DNA of 64,000 nucleotides from G965207125 sp965207125 (GTDB lineage Bacteria; Pseudomonadota; Alphaproteobacteria; Puniceispirillales; UBA1172). A program made the translations under genes and the position numbers. The stretch covers positions 372,001-436,000 of the forward strand of contig OZ242263.1 in the NCBI GenBank assembly GCA_965207125.1. The letters are read 5' to 3'. The notes under the pieces are model-generated. The model was not told where the DNA came from. It ran no database searches and saw nothing but the letters and a program-made list of their open reading frames with translations. The first letter of the stretch is position 1; each line of letters begins with the position of its first letter. Shown piece by piece: positions 53,236 to 63,174 of the stretch.

Positions 53236-54729
53236 TTACCTCACGGCCGTAACAGGTGGGAGTTGCTTGATAATGGCGATCACTGATTCTTCCATCACGC
53301 CGAAAATCATCCCAGGGAAGATTCCATACCAAATAATCAAAAAGGCCAGCGGCATGAAGATCACGATCTCGTACCGACTCAAAGGCTGTAAGGTTTTCAC
53401 CTTCTCTGATCGCACCTCGCCGAAAAAGACTCTACGATAAAGCCACAGCATGTAAATCGCCCCCAGAACCATTCCGCTCGCGGTGAGCACCGCCACCACG
53501 CGATCCGTCTGCCAAGCCCCTACCATCACCAAAAACTCACCAACAAAGCCTGTCGTCCCCGGCAAACCAACCGAGGCCAGCATCATCAGCATAAAGAATG
53601 TCGCATAGCGCGGCATTGCTGAGGCCACGCCGCCATAGGCGCCGATATCGCGGGTGTGAATACGGTCATACACCACTCCGACTCCGAAAAACAGCGCCGC
53701 CGAAATCAAGCCATGGCTGATCATCTGGAACATCGCACCGTTAATACCCTGCTCGTTCATCGAAAAAATCCCCACCGTGACAAAGCCCATATGTGCAACT
53801 GATGAATACGCGATGAGTTTTTTCATATCCTTCTGCGCCAGTGCGACCAAGGACGTGTAAATAATCGCTATAATGGATAGGGTGAAAATAAACGGTGCGA
53901 ACTGCACCGAGGCCTCCGGGAACATAGGCAGGGAAAAACGTAGGAAGCCATACCCTCCCATCTTCAGCAAAACGCCTGCGAGAATCATCGACCCCGCCGT
54001 TGGCGCCTCAACATGCGCATCGGGCAGCCATGTATGCACCGGCCACATCGGGATTTTCACCGCGAAAGACGCAAAGAAGGCCAGAAATAGCCAGAACTGC
54101 AAGTCCTCAGGGAAGGAAAAACCCGTCAAGGCTTGAACGTCAGTGGTTCCCGCCTCTCCATACATCACCAATATCGCCACCAACATCAAAACCGAGCCCG
54201 CCAAGGTGTAGAGGAAGAACTTAAATGATGAATAAACCCGTCTTTTACCGCCCCAGATACCAATGATCAGAAACATCGGAATCAGCACTGCTTCAAAAAA
54301 CAGATAAAACACCAGCAGATCAAGGGCGCAAAACGTGCCGATCATCAATGTTTCCAGCACCAGAAAAGCAATCATATACTCTCTGACCCGGTGCGTTATT
54401 GAGCGCCAACTCGCTAAAATCGCCAGTGGCGTTAGCAAGATTGACAGCATCACAAAAGGCATGGAGATTCCATCAACGCCCATCGTGTAGCCGATCCCCT
54501 CGCTAGCCAGCCACGTCCCGCGCTCGACAAACTGATAGCCCTGGTAGTCAGGATCAAAGCCATAAAGCAGTATAGACGCAAAGAGCAGCGTGAAACACGA
54601 TACCCATAAAGCGACATTGCGTGAATTGCGGGCCACCACCTCATCATCGCCTCTGATCAGCAATAAAAAGAGGACGCCAATCATAGGCAGAAAGGTCAGA
54701 ACCGTTAGGACAGGCCAGATTGTTTCCAT
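53236..54729 (-). CDS. nuoM: NADH-quinone oxidoreductase subunit M
   Basis: Antiporter-like proton-pumping subunit of complex I, 497 residues, about 14 helices. Key pieces are YTMGVDGISMPFVMLS, LFYLFFEAVLIPMFLIIG with the essential Glu, FAVKIPMWPVHTWLPDAHVEAPTAGS, and KDMKKLIAYSSVAHMGFV with conserved Lys. It starts 9 bp after nuoL and ends in TAATG with the following start region. Confidence 0.96.
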   Translation of the reverse strand: METIWPVLTVLTFLPMIGVLFLLLIRGDDEVVARNSRNVALWVSCFTLLFASILLYGFDPDYQGYQFVERGTWLASEGIGYTMGVDGISMPFVMLSILLTPLAILASWRSITHRVREYMIAFLVLETLMIGTFCALDLLVFYLFFEAVLIPMFLIIGIWGGKRRVYSSFKFFLYTLAGSVLMLVAILVMYGEAGTTDVQALTGFSFPEDLQFWLFLAFFASFAVKIPMWPVHTWLPDAHVEAPTAGSMILAGVLLKMGGYGFLRFSLPMFPEASVQFAPFIFTLSIIAIIYTSLVALAQKDMKKLIAYSSVAHMGFVTVGIFSMNEQGINGAMFQMISHGLISAALFFGVGVVYDRIHTRDIGAYGGVASAMPRYATFFMLMMLASVGLPGTTGFVGEFLVMVGAWQTDRVVAVLTASGMVLGAIYMLWLYRRVFFGEVRSEKVKTLQPLSRYEIVIFMPLAFLIIWYGIFPGMIFGVMEESVIAIIKQLPPVTAVR

Positions 54730-54738
54730 CTTACGCTC

Positions 54739-56664
54739 CTAAAACCTAACCACATACCAGCCGAGCAACACAATCACCCCGATCAGCATCGCAAACGCAT
54801 AATGAAAAACATACCCCGACTGCACACGACCACACGCCATTGCAAACCGATTGACCAGTTTACTCACGCCGTCTGGGCCAAAAGCATCAATGACCGCTTG
54901 ATCGCCGCGATGCCAGAAAAACCGCCCTAGTTTCACCGCCGGATGCACAAACATCCAGTCATAAATCTCATCAAAAAACCATTTACGATAAAACAGCACA
55001 TAAATCGGCTTTGTTACTGTGCTGATCAGAGGCGCGAGCCACGGCGCGGCGGCGTAAATGAAAATAGCCACAGCCACGCCGCCGACACTGACCACCAAAG
55101 GCATCAGTTTAATCGTTGATGATACGTGATGCGCGGCCTCCATCGCGTGGTGTGATGGGTGAATAAAAATTGAATCACCCCAGAAATTCTGCCAGCCCTC
55201 CCCGACAAAGAGATCATAAAACAGCCACCCCGATACCACCGCGCCAACCGCTAGAATAAAAAGAGGGATCGTCATCGTCAGCGGACTTTCGTGAACATGC
55301 GCCATGACCTCAGCGCTCGCGCGGGGCCGGCCGTGGAAGGTCAGCATCAATAGCCGCCATGAATAAAACGCCGTCAGAAACGCCGCTGTAATTCCCAGAT
55401 ACCAAGCAAACGCACCGAAGGAACTATGCGCGCCCCAGGCCGCCTCTAGAATCATGTCTTTGGAATAATATCCAGCAAAGAACGGAAACCCCGCCAAAGC
55501 CAGAGACCCGATCCACATCATCATATAAGTAAACGGAATTCTATACCAAATCCCGCCCATATTCCGCATATCCTGCTCATCGGACATCGCGTGAATCACG
55601 GAGCCCGCCCCTAAAAACAGCAAAGCCTTGAAAAAAGCGTGGGTGGTCAAGTGGAACATCGCCGCCGGGTACGCCGAGACCCCCGCTGCGAAAAACATAT
55701 ATCCAAGCTGCGAGCAGGTTGAATAAGCAATCACTCTTTTGATATCGAACTGCGTCATGCCAACCGTGGCCGCGAAAATCGCCGTCATCGCGCCAATCAC
55801 GGTTATCACCCCTAAGGTAATCGGGGCAAATTCGAGCACTGGCGATAAGCGACAAACCATAAACACCCCGGCGGTCACCATCGTTGCTGCGTGGATCAAG
55901 GCCGAGACTGGTGTCGGGCCTTCCATCGCATCGGGAAGCCATGTGTGAAGCCCGAGCTGTGCTGATTTACCCATCGCGCCGATAAACAGCAGAATTCCAG
56001 CGACCTCAAGGGCGGGCAGATCAAAGCCTAGTATCGATATTGTCGCGCCTTCTAGCGAGGCCGCCGAGGCAAAAATCGCATCAAACTGAACCGAGTCAGA
56101 CAGGGCGAATAAAGCAAAGATTCCCAAAGCATAGCCAAAATCACCAACGCGGTTGACGACAAAGGCTTTCATCGCCGCTTCATGCGCTGAGGGCTTGTGA
56201 TACCAGAAGCCGATCAGGAGATATGAGGCAACCCCAACCCCTTCCCAGCCGAAAAACATCTGGATGAGATTGTCAGCCGAGACCAACATCAGCATGGCAA
56301 AAGTAAAGAAACTCAAATACGCCATAAAGCGAGGCTTTGAGGGATCATGCGCCATATATCCTATAGAATAAATATGCACCATCGCCGACACCGTGGTCAC
56401 CACGATCATCATCACCGCGGATAAGCTGTCGTAGCGCAAAGCCCAGTCGGCTTGGAAACTCCCCACCGATATCCAATGCGTCAGATGCTTTGTTTCATTA
56501 AAGCCCGGCAGCGCATAAAGAACAAAAGCCACCCAGCTCAGCACCATTGCTATCACAAGACCGGAGACGCTGAACACGTATCCTAGCCGGTCCTTGCGCA
56601 TGAAGGCCGCTAGCCCCGCACCAATCGCCCCGACTAAAGGCAGAAATACGATAGACTCGATCAT
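54739..56664 (-). CDS. nuoL: NADH-quinone oxidoreductase subunit L
   Basis: Largest antiporter-like complex I subunit, 641 residues. The N-terminal 14-helix part has FFGWEGVGVASYLLIGFWY, MGKSAQLGLHTWLPDAMEGP and QFDIKRVIAYSTCSQLGYMF. A long lateral helix and final membrane segment follow after about residue 520. It starts two bases after nuoK. Confidence 0.96.
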   Translation of the reverse strand: MIESIVFLPLVGAIGAGLAAFMRKDRLGYVFSVSGLVIAMVLSWVAFVLYALPGFNETKHLTHWISVGSFQADWALRYDSLSAVMMIVVTTVSAMVHIYSIGYMAHDPSKPRFMAYLSFFTFAMLMLVSADNLIQMFFGWEGVGVASYLLIGFWYHKPSAHEAAMKAFVVNRVGDFGYALGIFALFALSDSVQFDAIFASAASLEGATISILGFDLPALEVAGILLFIGAMGKSAQLGLHTWLPDAMEGPTPVSALIHAATMVTAGVFMVCRLSPVLEFAPITLGVITVIGAMTAIFAATVGMTQFDIKRVIAYSTCSQLGYMFFAAGVSAYPAAMFHLTTHAFFKALLFLGAGSVIHAMSDEQDMRNMGGIWYRIPFTYMMMWIGSLALAGFPFFAGYYSKDMILEAAWGAHSSFGAFAWYLGITAAFLTAFYSWRLLMLTFHGRPRASAEVMAHVHESPLTMTIPLFILAVGAVVSGWLFYDLFVGEGWQNFWGDSIFIHPSHHAMEAAHHVSSTIKLMPLVVSVGGVAVAIFIYAAAPWLAPLISTVTKPIYVLFYRKWFFDEIYDWMFVHPAVKLGRFFWHRGDQAVIDAFGPDGVSKLVNRFAMACGRVQSGYVFHYAFAMLIGVIVLLGWYVVRF

Positions 56665-56666
56665 TT

Positions 56667-56978
56667 CTAGCCCTTCATCATATTGATATCTTCGACCGAG
56701 ATCGTGCCGCGATTACGAAAATAAACCACTAGAATGGCCAAACCAATCGCCGCCTCAGCCGCGGCCACGGTTAAAATAAACAGCGCAAAAATTTGCCCGG
56801 TGATCTCGCCGTGATGCGCTGAAAAAGCCGCAAGATTAATATTCACCGCCAAGAGCATCAATTCAATACACATCAGAATCGTGATCACATTCTTGCGGTT
56901 AAGAAAAATCCCCACCGCGCCAAGGGTGAACAGTAGAGCAGCCACCGTGAGATAGTGCATAAGCGTGATCGTTAGCAT
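56667..56978 (-). CDS. nuoK: NADH-quinone oxidoreductase subunit K
   Basis: A 103-residue complex I membrane subunit with three helices, including LMCIELMLLAVNINLAAFS, which carries the conserved membrane Glu, and the end helix LTVAAAEAAIGLAILVVYFR with the second conserved Glu. Internal Met7 is an alternative start giving a 97-residue protein. It lies 11 bp after nuoJ. Confidence 0.94.
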   Translation of the reverse strand: MLTITLMHYLTVAALLFTLGAVGIFLNRKNVITILMCIELMLLAVNINLAAFSAHHGEITGQIFALFILTVAAAEAAIGLAILVVYFRNRGTISVEDINMMKG

Positions 56979-56989
56979 AGCGTCCCCTT

Positions 56990-57631
56990 CTATGACAGCG
57001 TTCGCTGCTCTGTTTTATTGCCGGTGATCGCTACCGGAGGCTCGCCAGTCTCGACGGACACCACCGCCACTGTATCAGCGCGTGTGCGCGCGTTCTGCGC
57101 AATCACCGATTGACGCTTGACCCCTTCGCGTTGTCTGGAGGTCAATGTAATCGCCCCGATCATCGCCACCAGTAAAATCAGCCCTGCGATTTGAAAAAGC
57201 AATATATACTCAGTGTAAAGCACATCGCCGATCAGTGCTGTGTTACTGCGCGCCGGGCTGATCGCCCCGCCAGACACCGAAGAAACTTTAGCCCCACTCT
57301 CCCCGAACACCACGACCAATTCCGCCAACAGCACCACGCCGACCATGAGACCCAGCGGCAGATGGCGCTTTAATCCTTCGCGCAGTTCAGCGAAATTAAT
57401 ATCGAGCATCATCACCACGAATAAAAACAGCACCGCCACCGCCCCGACATAAACCACCACCAGTAACATCGCTAGTAATTCGGCGCCCAGCAGGATGAAA
57501 AGCCCCGCTGAGGTAAAGAAGGACAAAATCAAAAACAGCACCGAATGCACGGGATTCCGCGCCACCACCACCATGATCCCCGCAAGGATGGTGAAAATTG
57601 AAAACAGGTAAAAAAATAAGGCTGGCATCAT
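56990..57631 (-). CDS. nuoJ: NADH-quinone oxidoreductase subunit J
   Basis: A 213-residue complex I membrane subunit with five helices. VVYVGAVAVLFLFVVMML, with the conserved Tyr/Gly pi-bulge region in helix 3, is diagnostic. The C-terminal 45 residues are hydrophilic and poorly conserved. Two ATGs in a row (57631, 57628) are available, and no Shine-Dalgarno is visible because the upstream bases are a 10-bp AT-rich duplication at the nuoI stop. Confidence 0.93.
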   Translation of the reverse strand: MMPALFFYLFSIFTILAGIMVVVARNPVHSVLFLILSFFTSAGLFILLGAELLAMLLVVVYVGAVAVLFLFVVMMLDINFAELREGLKRHLPLGLMVGVVLLAELVVVFGESGAKVSSVSGGAISPARSNTALIGDVLYTEYILLFQIAGLILLVAMIGAITLTSRQREGVKRQSVIAQNARTRADTVAVVSVETGEPPVAITGNKTEQRTLS

Positions 57632-57633
57632 GG

Positions 57634-57653
57634 TATTTATCTATATTTATCTA
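57634..57653 (-). repeat. 10-bp perfect tandem duplication at the nuoI stop codon
   Basis: TATTTATCTA occurs twice in succession (57634-57643 and 57644-57653). On the coding strand it repeats the segment carrying the nuoI TAA stop and occupies the place where the nuoJ ribosome-binding site should be. Confidence 0.85.
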
Positions 57654-58135
57654 TACCGGGCGTCTGAGGCGAGGTTGCGGGCAATTTCAGTTTCCCACCG
57701 GTCGCCATTATCCAGTAGTTTTTCCTTGTCATAGTAAAGTTCTTCCCGGTTTTCCACGGCGAATTCGAAGTTCGGGCCTTCGACAATCGCGTCCACCGGG
57801 CATGCTTCTTGGCAAAAACCGCAATAAATGCATTTGGTCATATCGATATCATAGCGCGTGGTGCGGCGGCTACCGTCGTCTCTTGGCTCGGCTTCTATTG
57901 TGATCGCCTGCGCCGGGCAGATCGCCTCGCATAATTTACAAGCAATGCATCTTTCCTCGCCATTCGGATAGCGTCGCAGCGCATGCTCGCCTCTAAAGCG
58001 CGGCGATAAAGCCCCTTTTTCATACGGATAGTTTAGCGTCACCTTTGGCTTGAACAGATATTTTAACGTAAGGCCTAGCCCACGCACAATCTCTAACAGC
58101 AGAAATGATCTCATAGCGGTGATAACTGAATTCAT
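57647..58135 (-). CDS. nuoI: NADH-quinone oxidoreductase subunit I
   Basis: A 162-residue peripheral-arm subunit holding clusters N6a and N6b: two 4Fe-4S motifs, Cys63-66-69 with Cys73, and Cys102-105-108 with Cys112 (CIACKLCEAICP and CIYCGFCQEACP). The frame opens at 58171, but ATG 58135 (MNSVITAMRSF) has GAGGG seven bases upstream and gives the standard length. It follows nuoH by 13 bp. Confidence 0.96.
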   Translation of the reverse strand: MNSVITAMRSFLLLEIVRGLGLTLKYLFKPKVTLNYPYEKGALSPRFRGEHALRRYPNGEERCIACKLCEAICPAQAITIEAEPRDDGSRRTTRYDIDMTKCIYCGFCQEACPVDAIVEGPNFEFAVENREELYYDKEKLLDNGDRWETEIARNLASDARYR

Positions 58136-58148
58136 GATCCTACCCTCA

Positions 58149-59177
58149 TTACGGCGACCCCACCAGACCAAAACCTAACAGAACCCCGCCGGTGATCACG
58201 ACAAAAATCAGCGTGAAAGGTAAAAAAACTTTCCAGCCAAGGCGCATCAGCTGGTCATAGCGATAACGCGGGGTGGTCGCCCTTACCCACAAAAACACGA
58301 ACAACACCAGCGCGACTTTCAACGCAAACCAGATCGGCCCGGGTATCCAAGTGAAAGGTGCGATATCAAAAGGAGGCAACCAACCGCCGAGAAATAGCGT
58401 TGTTGTCATGCCACTCATTAAAATCATATTCGCATATTCACCTAAGAAAAACAGCGCGAAAGACATGGAAGAATACTCGACAAAATATCCCGCCACCAAC
58501 TCCGACTCTCCTTCAGGCAAATCAAACGGGGCTCGGTTGGTTTCGGCTAATGTCGAGATGAAAAAGATAATAAACATTGGAAATAAAGGAATAAAAAACC
58601 AGAGGTTTCGCTGGGCATTAACGATCTCGCTCAGATTAAGCGAACCCGCCGCCATGATCACGGTAATGATCACCAGCCCTAGCGAAACCTCATAGGAAAT
58701 CATTTGCGCCGCCGAGCGCATCGCGCCTAAAAACGGATATTTTGAATTACTCGCCCAACCCGCCATGATCACTCCATAAACCCCCAGCGATGAGATCGCG
58801 AAAAGATACAAAATCCCGACATTGATATCGGCGATCACCAACCCGTCCCCGAAAGGAATCACCGCCCAAGCCACCAGCGACAAAGTAAAGGTTATCATCG
58901 GCGCGATTATAAAAACCACTTTTGAGGCTCCTGATGGGAGTATTGTTTCTTTTGAGAGAAGTTTCAGTGCATCAGCGAAGGGCTGGAATAAGCCCATCGG
59001 TCCCACAACATTAGGGCCTCGGCGCAGTTGCATCAGTCCGATCACGCGCCTTTCAGCCAGCGTTAGATAGGCGACTGCGATCAGTAGTGGCACGATCACC
59101 GCCAATATTTTGAGAACAATCCAAACCAGCGAGAGCACCTCATCCGAAAGCAGTATGGACATGAATAGGTCTATCAT
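58149..59177 (-). CDS. nuoH: NADH-quinone oxidoreductase subunit H
   Basis: A 342-residue membrane subunit with about eight helices lining the quinone chamber. Signature stretches are AYLTLAERRVIGLMQLRRGP, RAPFDLPEGESELVAGYFVE and VRATTPRYRYDQLMRLGWK. The ATG overlaps the nuoG stop (ATGA). Confidence 0.96.
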   Translation of the reverse strand: MIDLFMSILLSDEVLSLVWIVLKILAVIVPLLIAVAYLTLAERRVIGLMQLRRGPNVVGPMGLFQPFADALKLLSKETILPSGASKVVFIIAPMITFTLSLVAWAVIPFGDGLVIADINVGILYLFAISSLGVYGVIMAGWASNSKYPFLGAMRSAAQMISYEVSLGLVIITVIMAAGSLNLSEIVNAQRNLWFFIPLFPMFIIFFISTLAETNRAPFDLPEGESELVAGYFVEYSSMSFALFFLGEYANMILMSGMTTTLFLGGWLPPFDIAPFTWIPGPIWFALKVALVLFVFLWVRATTPRYRYDQLMRLGWKVFLPFTLIFVVITGGVLLGFGLVGSP

Positions 59178-61258
59178 TTTGCCCCCGCCGATTGTTGGCC
59201 TGGCTCAAACGCCGCGATGCATTCCGCCATCACCACCGATGAGCGGCTAATGGGACAGGTCCCATAAAAACTCCGGCCAGAACCAGTCCCGATATGGCAT
59301 GTGAGCGGGGCCGAGGTGATTTTCCGTTTACTCTCTTTGCACCGATCAAGGCGTGCGGGCACCACCGTATCAAACGCACCGAACGCCGCTACGGCATCGA
59401 TCATCTGTCTGCGTAATTCCGCATGGGTATTAAAAGGCAATGCTTTGCCCAGAACCGCTGAAACCGCGCGAATAATCGCCCAATCCTCACGCGCGTCTCC
59501 AACGGGAAACACCGCACGATGACTGCGCTGAACCCGCCCTTCTATATTGACGTAAATCCCGTCTTTTTCACACCATGCAGCCCCGGGCAGGACCACATCA
59601 GCGTGGGCTGCGCCCTGGTCGCCGTGGCTGCCTTGATAAATCACAAAACTTGATTTATCGCGGCCAGAGAGATCGATCTCATCAGCCCCGAGATTGTAAA
59701 GAACCTTTAACGCGCCTGATTTCAATGCACCGGCCATACCAAGCGCGTCCATACCGCCTTTTGCCGGAATAAAGCCCATATCAAGCCCGGCCACTCTAGC
59801 GGCGGCCGTGTTCAAGACGTTAAAGCCGTTCCAGTCATCGCGGATAAGATTAACTTTACCCGCCAGACGCGCCACCGCCCCTAGAATTCCCTTGCTATCC
59901 TTGCGATTAAGCGCCGCTGCTCCAAGAATAATCATTGGATTTTTGGCTTTTTTCAACGCAGTGGCCGCGGCCCCGCCTTGCTCGGCGAGTGTTTCAATAA
60001 CCGACGGGTCCTCTCCTAACTCTACCACGGGGTAAGTGAGATCAACCGCGCTCCCGACCCTAAAGACTTTCAGATCGCTATTAAGCCAACGCTGGCGAAT
60101 GCGGGCGTTGATCACCGCCGCCTCATGGCGCGGGTTGCATCCCAGTAGCAGCAGCACATCGGCTTCATCGATACCGGTGATGCCGGAGTTGAATAGATAT
60201 CCTCCTCGGCCTTTACCACCGACCACCGAGCCATCTTGACGGCAATCGAGGTTAGCAACTTTCATATCTTGCATTAATTTCATCAAGGAATACATTGATT
60301 CTGCATCACATTGATCGCCAGCAATCGCGCCGATCTCGGATGGTTTGGCTTTGCTGATGCGCTTTTTAATCTCAGCAAAAACCTCATCCCAACCCGCCTC
60401 AACCAGCCGCCCCGAGCCCCCCCGTCGCATATAGGGACGATCAAGGCGTTGGTGCAGTAAGCCGTCTATGGCATGGCGGGTTTTGTCTGAAATCCATTCC
60501 TCATTCACATCATCATTAATCCGCGGTAAAACCCGCATCACCTGGTTGCCTCGGCTATCTATTCTAATCGCGCTCCCCACGGCGTCCATAACATCTATAC
60601 TTTCGGTATGGCTTAGCTCCCAAGGACGCGCTGCAAAAGCATAAGGTTTGCTTGTCAAGGCTCCAACCGGGCATAAATCCACTACATTGCCTGATAACTC
60701 TGAGGCCAGTGATTTCTCAAGCCAAGTCGTGATTTCCATGTCTTCGCCGCGCCCAATCGCGCCCAGATCATCAACCCCCGCTACTTCGCTCGCAAAACGA
60801 ACACAGCGCGTGCAATGGATACACCGCGTCATGATTGTTTTAATCAGCGGTCCCATGTTTTTATTTTCGACCGCGCGTTTGTTTTCCTGGTAGCGGCTAT
60901 CCGCCATACCATAGCCCATCGCTTGGTCCTGAAGGTCACACTCACCGCCTTGGTCGCAAATCGGGCAATCGAGCGGATGATTAATCAGAAGAAACTCCAT
61001 CACCCCTTCCCGCGCTTTACGCACCATCTCGCTATCGGTTTTGATCACCATATCCTGGCCCACTGGCATAGCGCATGAAGCCACAGGTTTTGCCGAAGGC
61101 TCTACCTCAACCAGACACATCCGACAATTACCAGCGATCGATAAACGCTCATGATAGCAGAAACGCGGAATTTCCTTGCCCGCCGCCTCACAAGCCCGCA
61201 GGATCGTTGAACCTTCTTCAACCTCGGTCTCAATGCCATCAATCGTAACTTTTATCAT
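59174..61258 (-). CDS. nuoG: NADH-quinone oxidoreductase subunit G
   Basis: A 694-residue Fe-S and molybdopterin-oxidoreductase-like subunit. The N-terminal 2Fe-2S has Cys34, Cys45, Cys48 and Cys62; then comes the His/Cys 4Fe-4S ligand region HPLDCPICDQGGECDLQD, then CIHCTRCVRF with a later CPVGAL. The rest is the degenerate molybdopterin-type domain. ATG 61258 with AAGGA seven bases upstream is preferred over the ATG at 61282, which lies inside nuoF. The last 55 residues are a Ser/Lys-rich extension with the usual MAEC motif. Confidence 0.95.
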   Translation of the reverse strand: MIKVTIDGIETEVEEGSTILRACEAAGKEIPRFCYHERLSIAGNCRMCLVEVEPSAKPVASCAMPVGQDMVIKTDSEMVRKAREGVMEFLLINHPLDCPICDQGGECDLQDQAMGYGMADSRYQENKRAVENKNMGPLIKTIMTRCIHCTRCVRFASEVAGVDDLGAIGRGEDMEITTWLEKSLASELSGNVVDLCPVGALTSKPYAFAARPWELSHTESIDVMDAVGSAIRIDSRGNQVMRVLPRINDDVNEEWISDKTRHAIDGLLHQRLDRPYMRRGGSGRLVEAGWDEVFAEIKKRISKAKPSEIGAIAGDQCDAESMYSLMKLMQDMKVANLDCRQDGSVVGGKGRGGYLFNSGITGIDEADVLLLLGCNPRHEAAVINARIRQRWLNSDLKVFRVGSAVDLTYPVVELGEDPSVIETLAEQGGAAATALKKAKNPMIILGAAALNRKDSKGILGAVARLAGKVNLIRDDWNGFNVLNTAAARVAGLDMGFIPAKGGMDALGMAGALKSGALKVLYNLGADEIDLSGRDKSSFVIYQGSHGDQGAAHADVVLPGAAWCEKDGIYVNIEGRVQRSHRAVFPVGDAREDWAIIRAVSAVLGKALPFNTHAELRRQMIDAVAAFGAFDTVVPARLDRCKESKRKITSAPLTCHIGTGSGRSFYGTCPISRSSVVMAECIAAFEPGQQSAGAK

Positions 61259-61262
61259 CCTG

Positions 61263-62558
61263 CTATCCTTCGCGTCCTTCAACAGCGGTCGCCGTTTTAT
61301 AGGCGGTTATACGTCTTTCAATCTCAGGGCGAAAATGGCGAATTAACCCCTGAATAGGCCATGCGGCGGCATCGCCTAAGGCACAGATCGTATGGCCTTC
61401 AACCTGCTTTGTCACCTGATAAAGAGAATCAATTTCCCCGACTTCTGCTTCGCCCCGGGTCAGCCGTTCCATCATCCGATACATCCAACCCGTCCCCTCA
61501 CGACAAGGCGTGCATTGCCCGCAAGACTCGTGTTTGTAAAAATGCGAAATCCGCGTGATTGCCTTGATAATATCCGTGGATTTATCCATCACGATCACCC
61601 CCGCAGTGCCGAGCCCCGTGCCTTCAGCAGCCAGGCTGTCAAAATCCATCAGCACAGTGTCGCAGACTGGTTTTGGAAGCAGCGGCGTTGATGATCCGCC
61701 CGGGATCACCGCCAAAAGATTATCCCATCCGCCGCGCACGCCGCCTGCATGTTTTTCTATCAGTTCTTTTAGCGGAATGCCCATTTCTTCCTCAACATTA
61801 CACGGAGCATTGACATGTCCCGAGATACAAAACAATTTTGAGCCTGTATTGCCCTCGCGGCCAAGTCCGGCAAACCACGCCGCGCCGCGCCGCAAGATCG
61901 TAGGCACAACAGCGATTGTCTCAACGTTATTCACGGTGGTTGGACAACCGTATAACCCGACTCCTGCTGGAAAGGGTGGCTTTAGGCGGGGTTGGCCTTT
62001 GCGCCCTTCTAAGGATTCAAGCAAAGCCGTTTCCTCGCCGCAAATATACGCCCCCGCGCCTCGATGCAGGTAAAGATCAAAGGTCCATCCTGAGCCTGCG
62101 GCGTTTTTACCAAGTAGATTTTCTTTATACGCTTCATCAATAGCGGTTTTTAATACTTTATATTCATTAACAAACTCGCCTCTGATATAAATATATCCGA
62201 CCTCCGCACGCATCGCATAGCCCGCAAGAAGACATCCTTCCAACAGCTTATGCGGCTCATTGCGAAGAATGTCCCGGTCTTTACAGGTCCCGGGTTCTGA
62301 TTCATCAGCATTGACCACAAGGTAATGCGGCCTGTCCTTAACCTCGCGCGGCATGAACGACCATTTGAGTCCGGTCGGAAATCCGGCACCGCCGCGTCCG
62401 CGCAAGCCTGATGCTTTAACCTGCTCGGTAATCTCATCATGCCCAAGCGCGATTAATTTTGCGGTTGCATCCCAATCACCGCGCGCACGCGAGGAGGCCA
62501 GCCCTGCGCCCGCTTGGCCATAAATATCGGTAAAAATACGGTTTTTCAGATCAAGCAT
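61263..62558 (-). CDS. nuoF: NADH-quinone oxidoreductase subunit F
   Basis: A 431-residue NADH- and FMN-binding subunit. GLRGRGGAGFPTGLKW and NADESEPGTCKDR form the NADH and FMN sites, and the N3 4Fe-4S cluster uses SCGQCTPCREG plus a later Cys in HTICALGDAAAWP. An upstream ATG at 62657 adds 33 residues read from nuoE sequence and is rejected. AAGGGG precedes the ATG at 62558, which overlaps the nuoE stop by eight bases. Confidence 0.96.
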   Translation of the reverse strand: MLDLKNRIFTDIYGQAGAGLASSRARGDWDATAKLIALGHDEITEQVKASGLRGRGGAGFPTGLKWSFMPREVKDRPHYLVVNADESEPGTCKDRDILRNEPHKLLEGCLLAGYAMRAEVGYIYIRGEFVNEYKVLKTAIDEAYKENLLGKNAAGSGWTFDLYLHRGAGAYICGEETALLESLEGRKGQPRLKPPFPAGVGLYGCPTTVNNVETIAVVPTILRRGAAWFAGLGREGNTGSKLFCISGHVNAPCNVEEEMGIPLKELIEKHAGGVRGGWDNLLAVIPGGSSTPLLPKPVCDTVLMDFDSLAAEGTGLGTAGVIVMDKSTDIIKAITRISHFYKHESCGQCTPCREGTGWMYRMMERLTRGEAEVGEIDSLYQVTKQVEGHTICALGDAAAWPIQGLIRHFRPEIERRITAYKTATAVEGREG

Positions 62559-63174
62559 TGTCGTCCCCTTTGATGGGCTGATCCACAGCAGCCGGCAGCG
62601 GTTGGGCTTGCGAGCCCTTTCGGCCAATAACCGAACCGGCCGGGGGGACATCATCACGCCGCAATCCCTCGATCAAAGCCGCCATCTGCTCGTAATCGAG
62701 GTCTTCATAATAATCGTCATTGATCTGAATGACGGGGGCGTTAACGCAGGCCCCAAGGCATTCGACTTCCAACAGGCTAAACGTACCACACGCGCTGCTC
62801 TCGCCCGATCTGATGCCGGCTTTGTCACGGATACAGCGCAAGACCTCATCACTGCCCCGCAGCCAGCAAGGGGTCGTCCCACACGCTTGAATAAAATACT
62901 TACCGACCGGCTTAAGGTTAAACATCGTATAGAAGGTCGCGATTTCAAGCACTCTGATTTCCGCCATCTCCAGAACCTCAGCCACCGCCTCTACGGCTTT
63001 GATCGGTAACCAGTTATGATGCTGTCTTTGCGCCATATCGAGCAAAGGCAACACTGCGCTCGCTTTTCTATCTTTGGGATACTGGGCAAGAATCGCTTTG
63101 ATTTTCTTTTTATTCGTGGGCGTGAAAGCGAAAGATTCGGGCTGGTTTTCAGCGATGCGGCGTGAAATGCTCAT
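62551..63174 (-). CDS. nuoE: NADH-quinone oxidoreductase subunit E
   Basis: A 207-residue thioredoxin-fold subunit with the N1a 2Fe-2S cluster ligated by Cys98, Cys103, Cys139 and Cys143 (ACGTTPC, ECLGACVNAP). The last 40 residues form a proline-rich tail absent from shorter homologues. The ATG overlaps the nuoD stop (ATGA). Confidence 0.95.
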   Translation of the reverse strand: MSISRRIAENQPESFAFTPTNKKKIKAILAQYPKDRKASAVLPLLDMAQRQHHNWLPIKAVEAVAEVLEMAEIRVLEIATFYTMFNLKPVGKYFIQACGTTPCWLRGSDEVLRCIRDKAGIRSGESSACGTFSLLEVECLGACVNAPVIQINDDYYEDLDYEQMAALIEGLRRDDVPPAGSVIGRKGSQAQPLPAAVDQPIKGDDNA

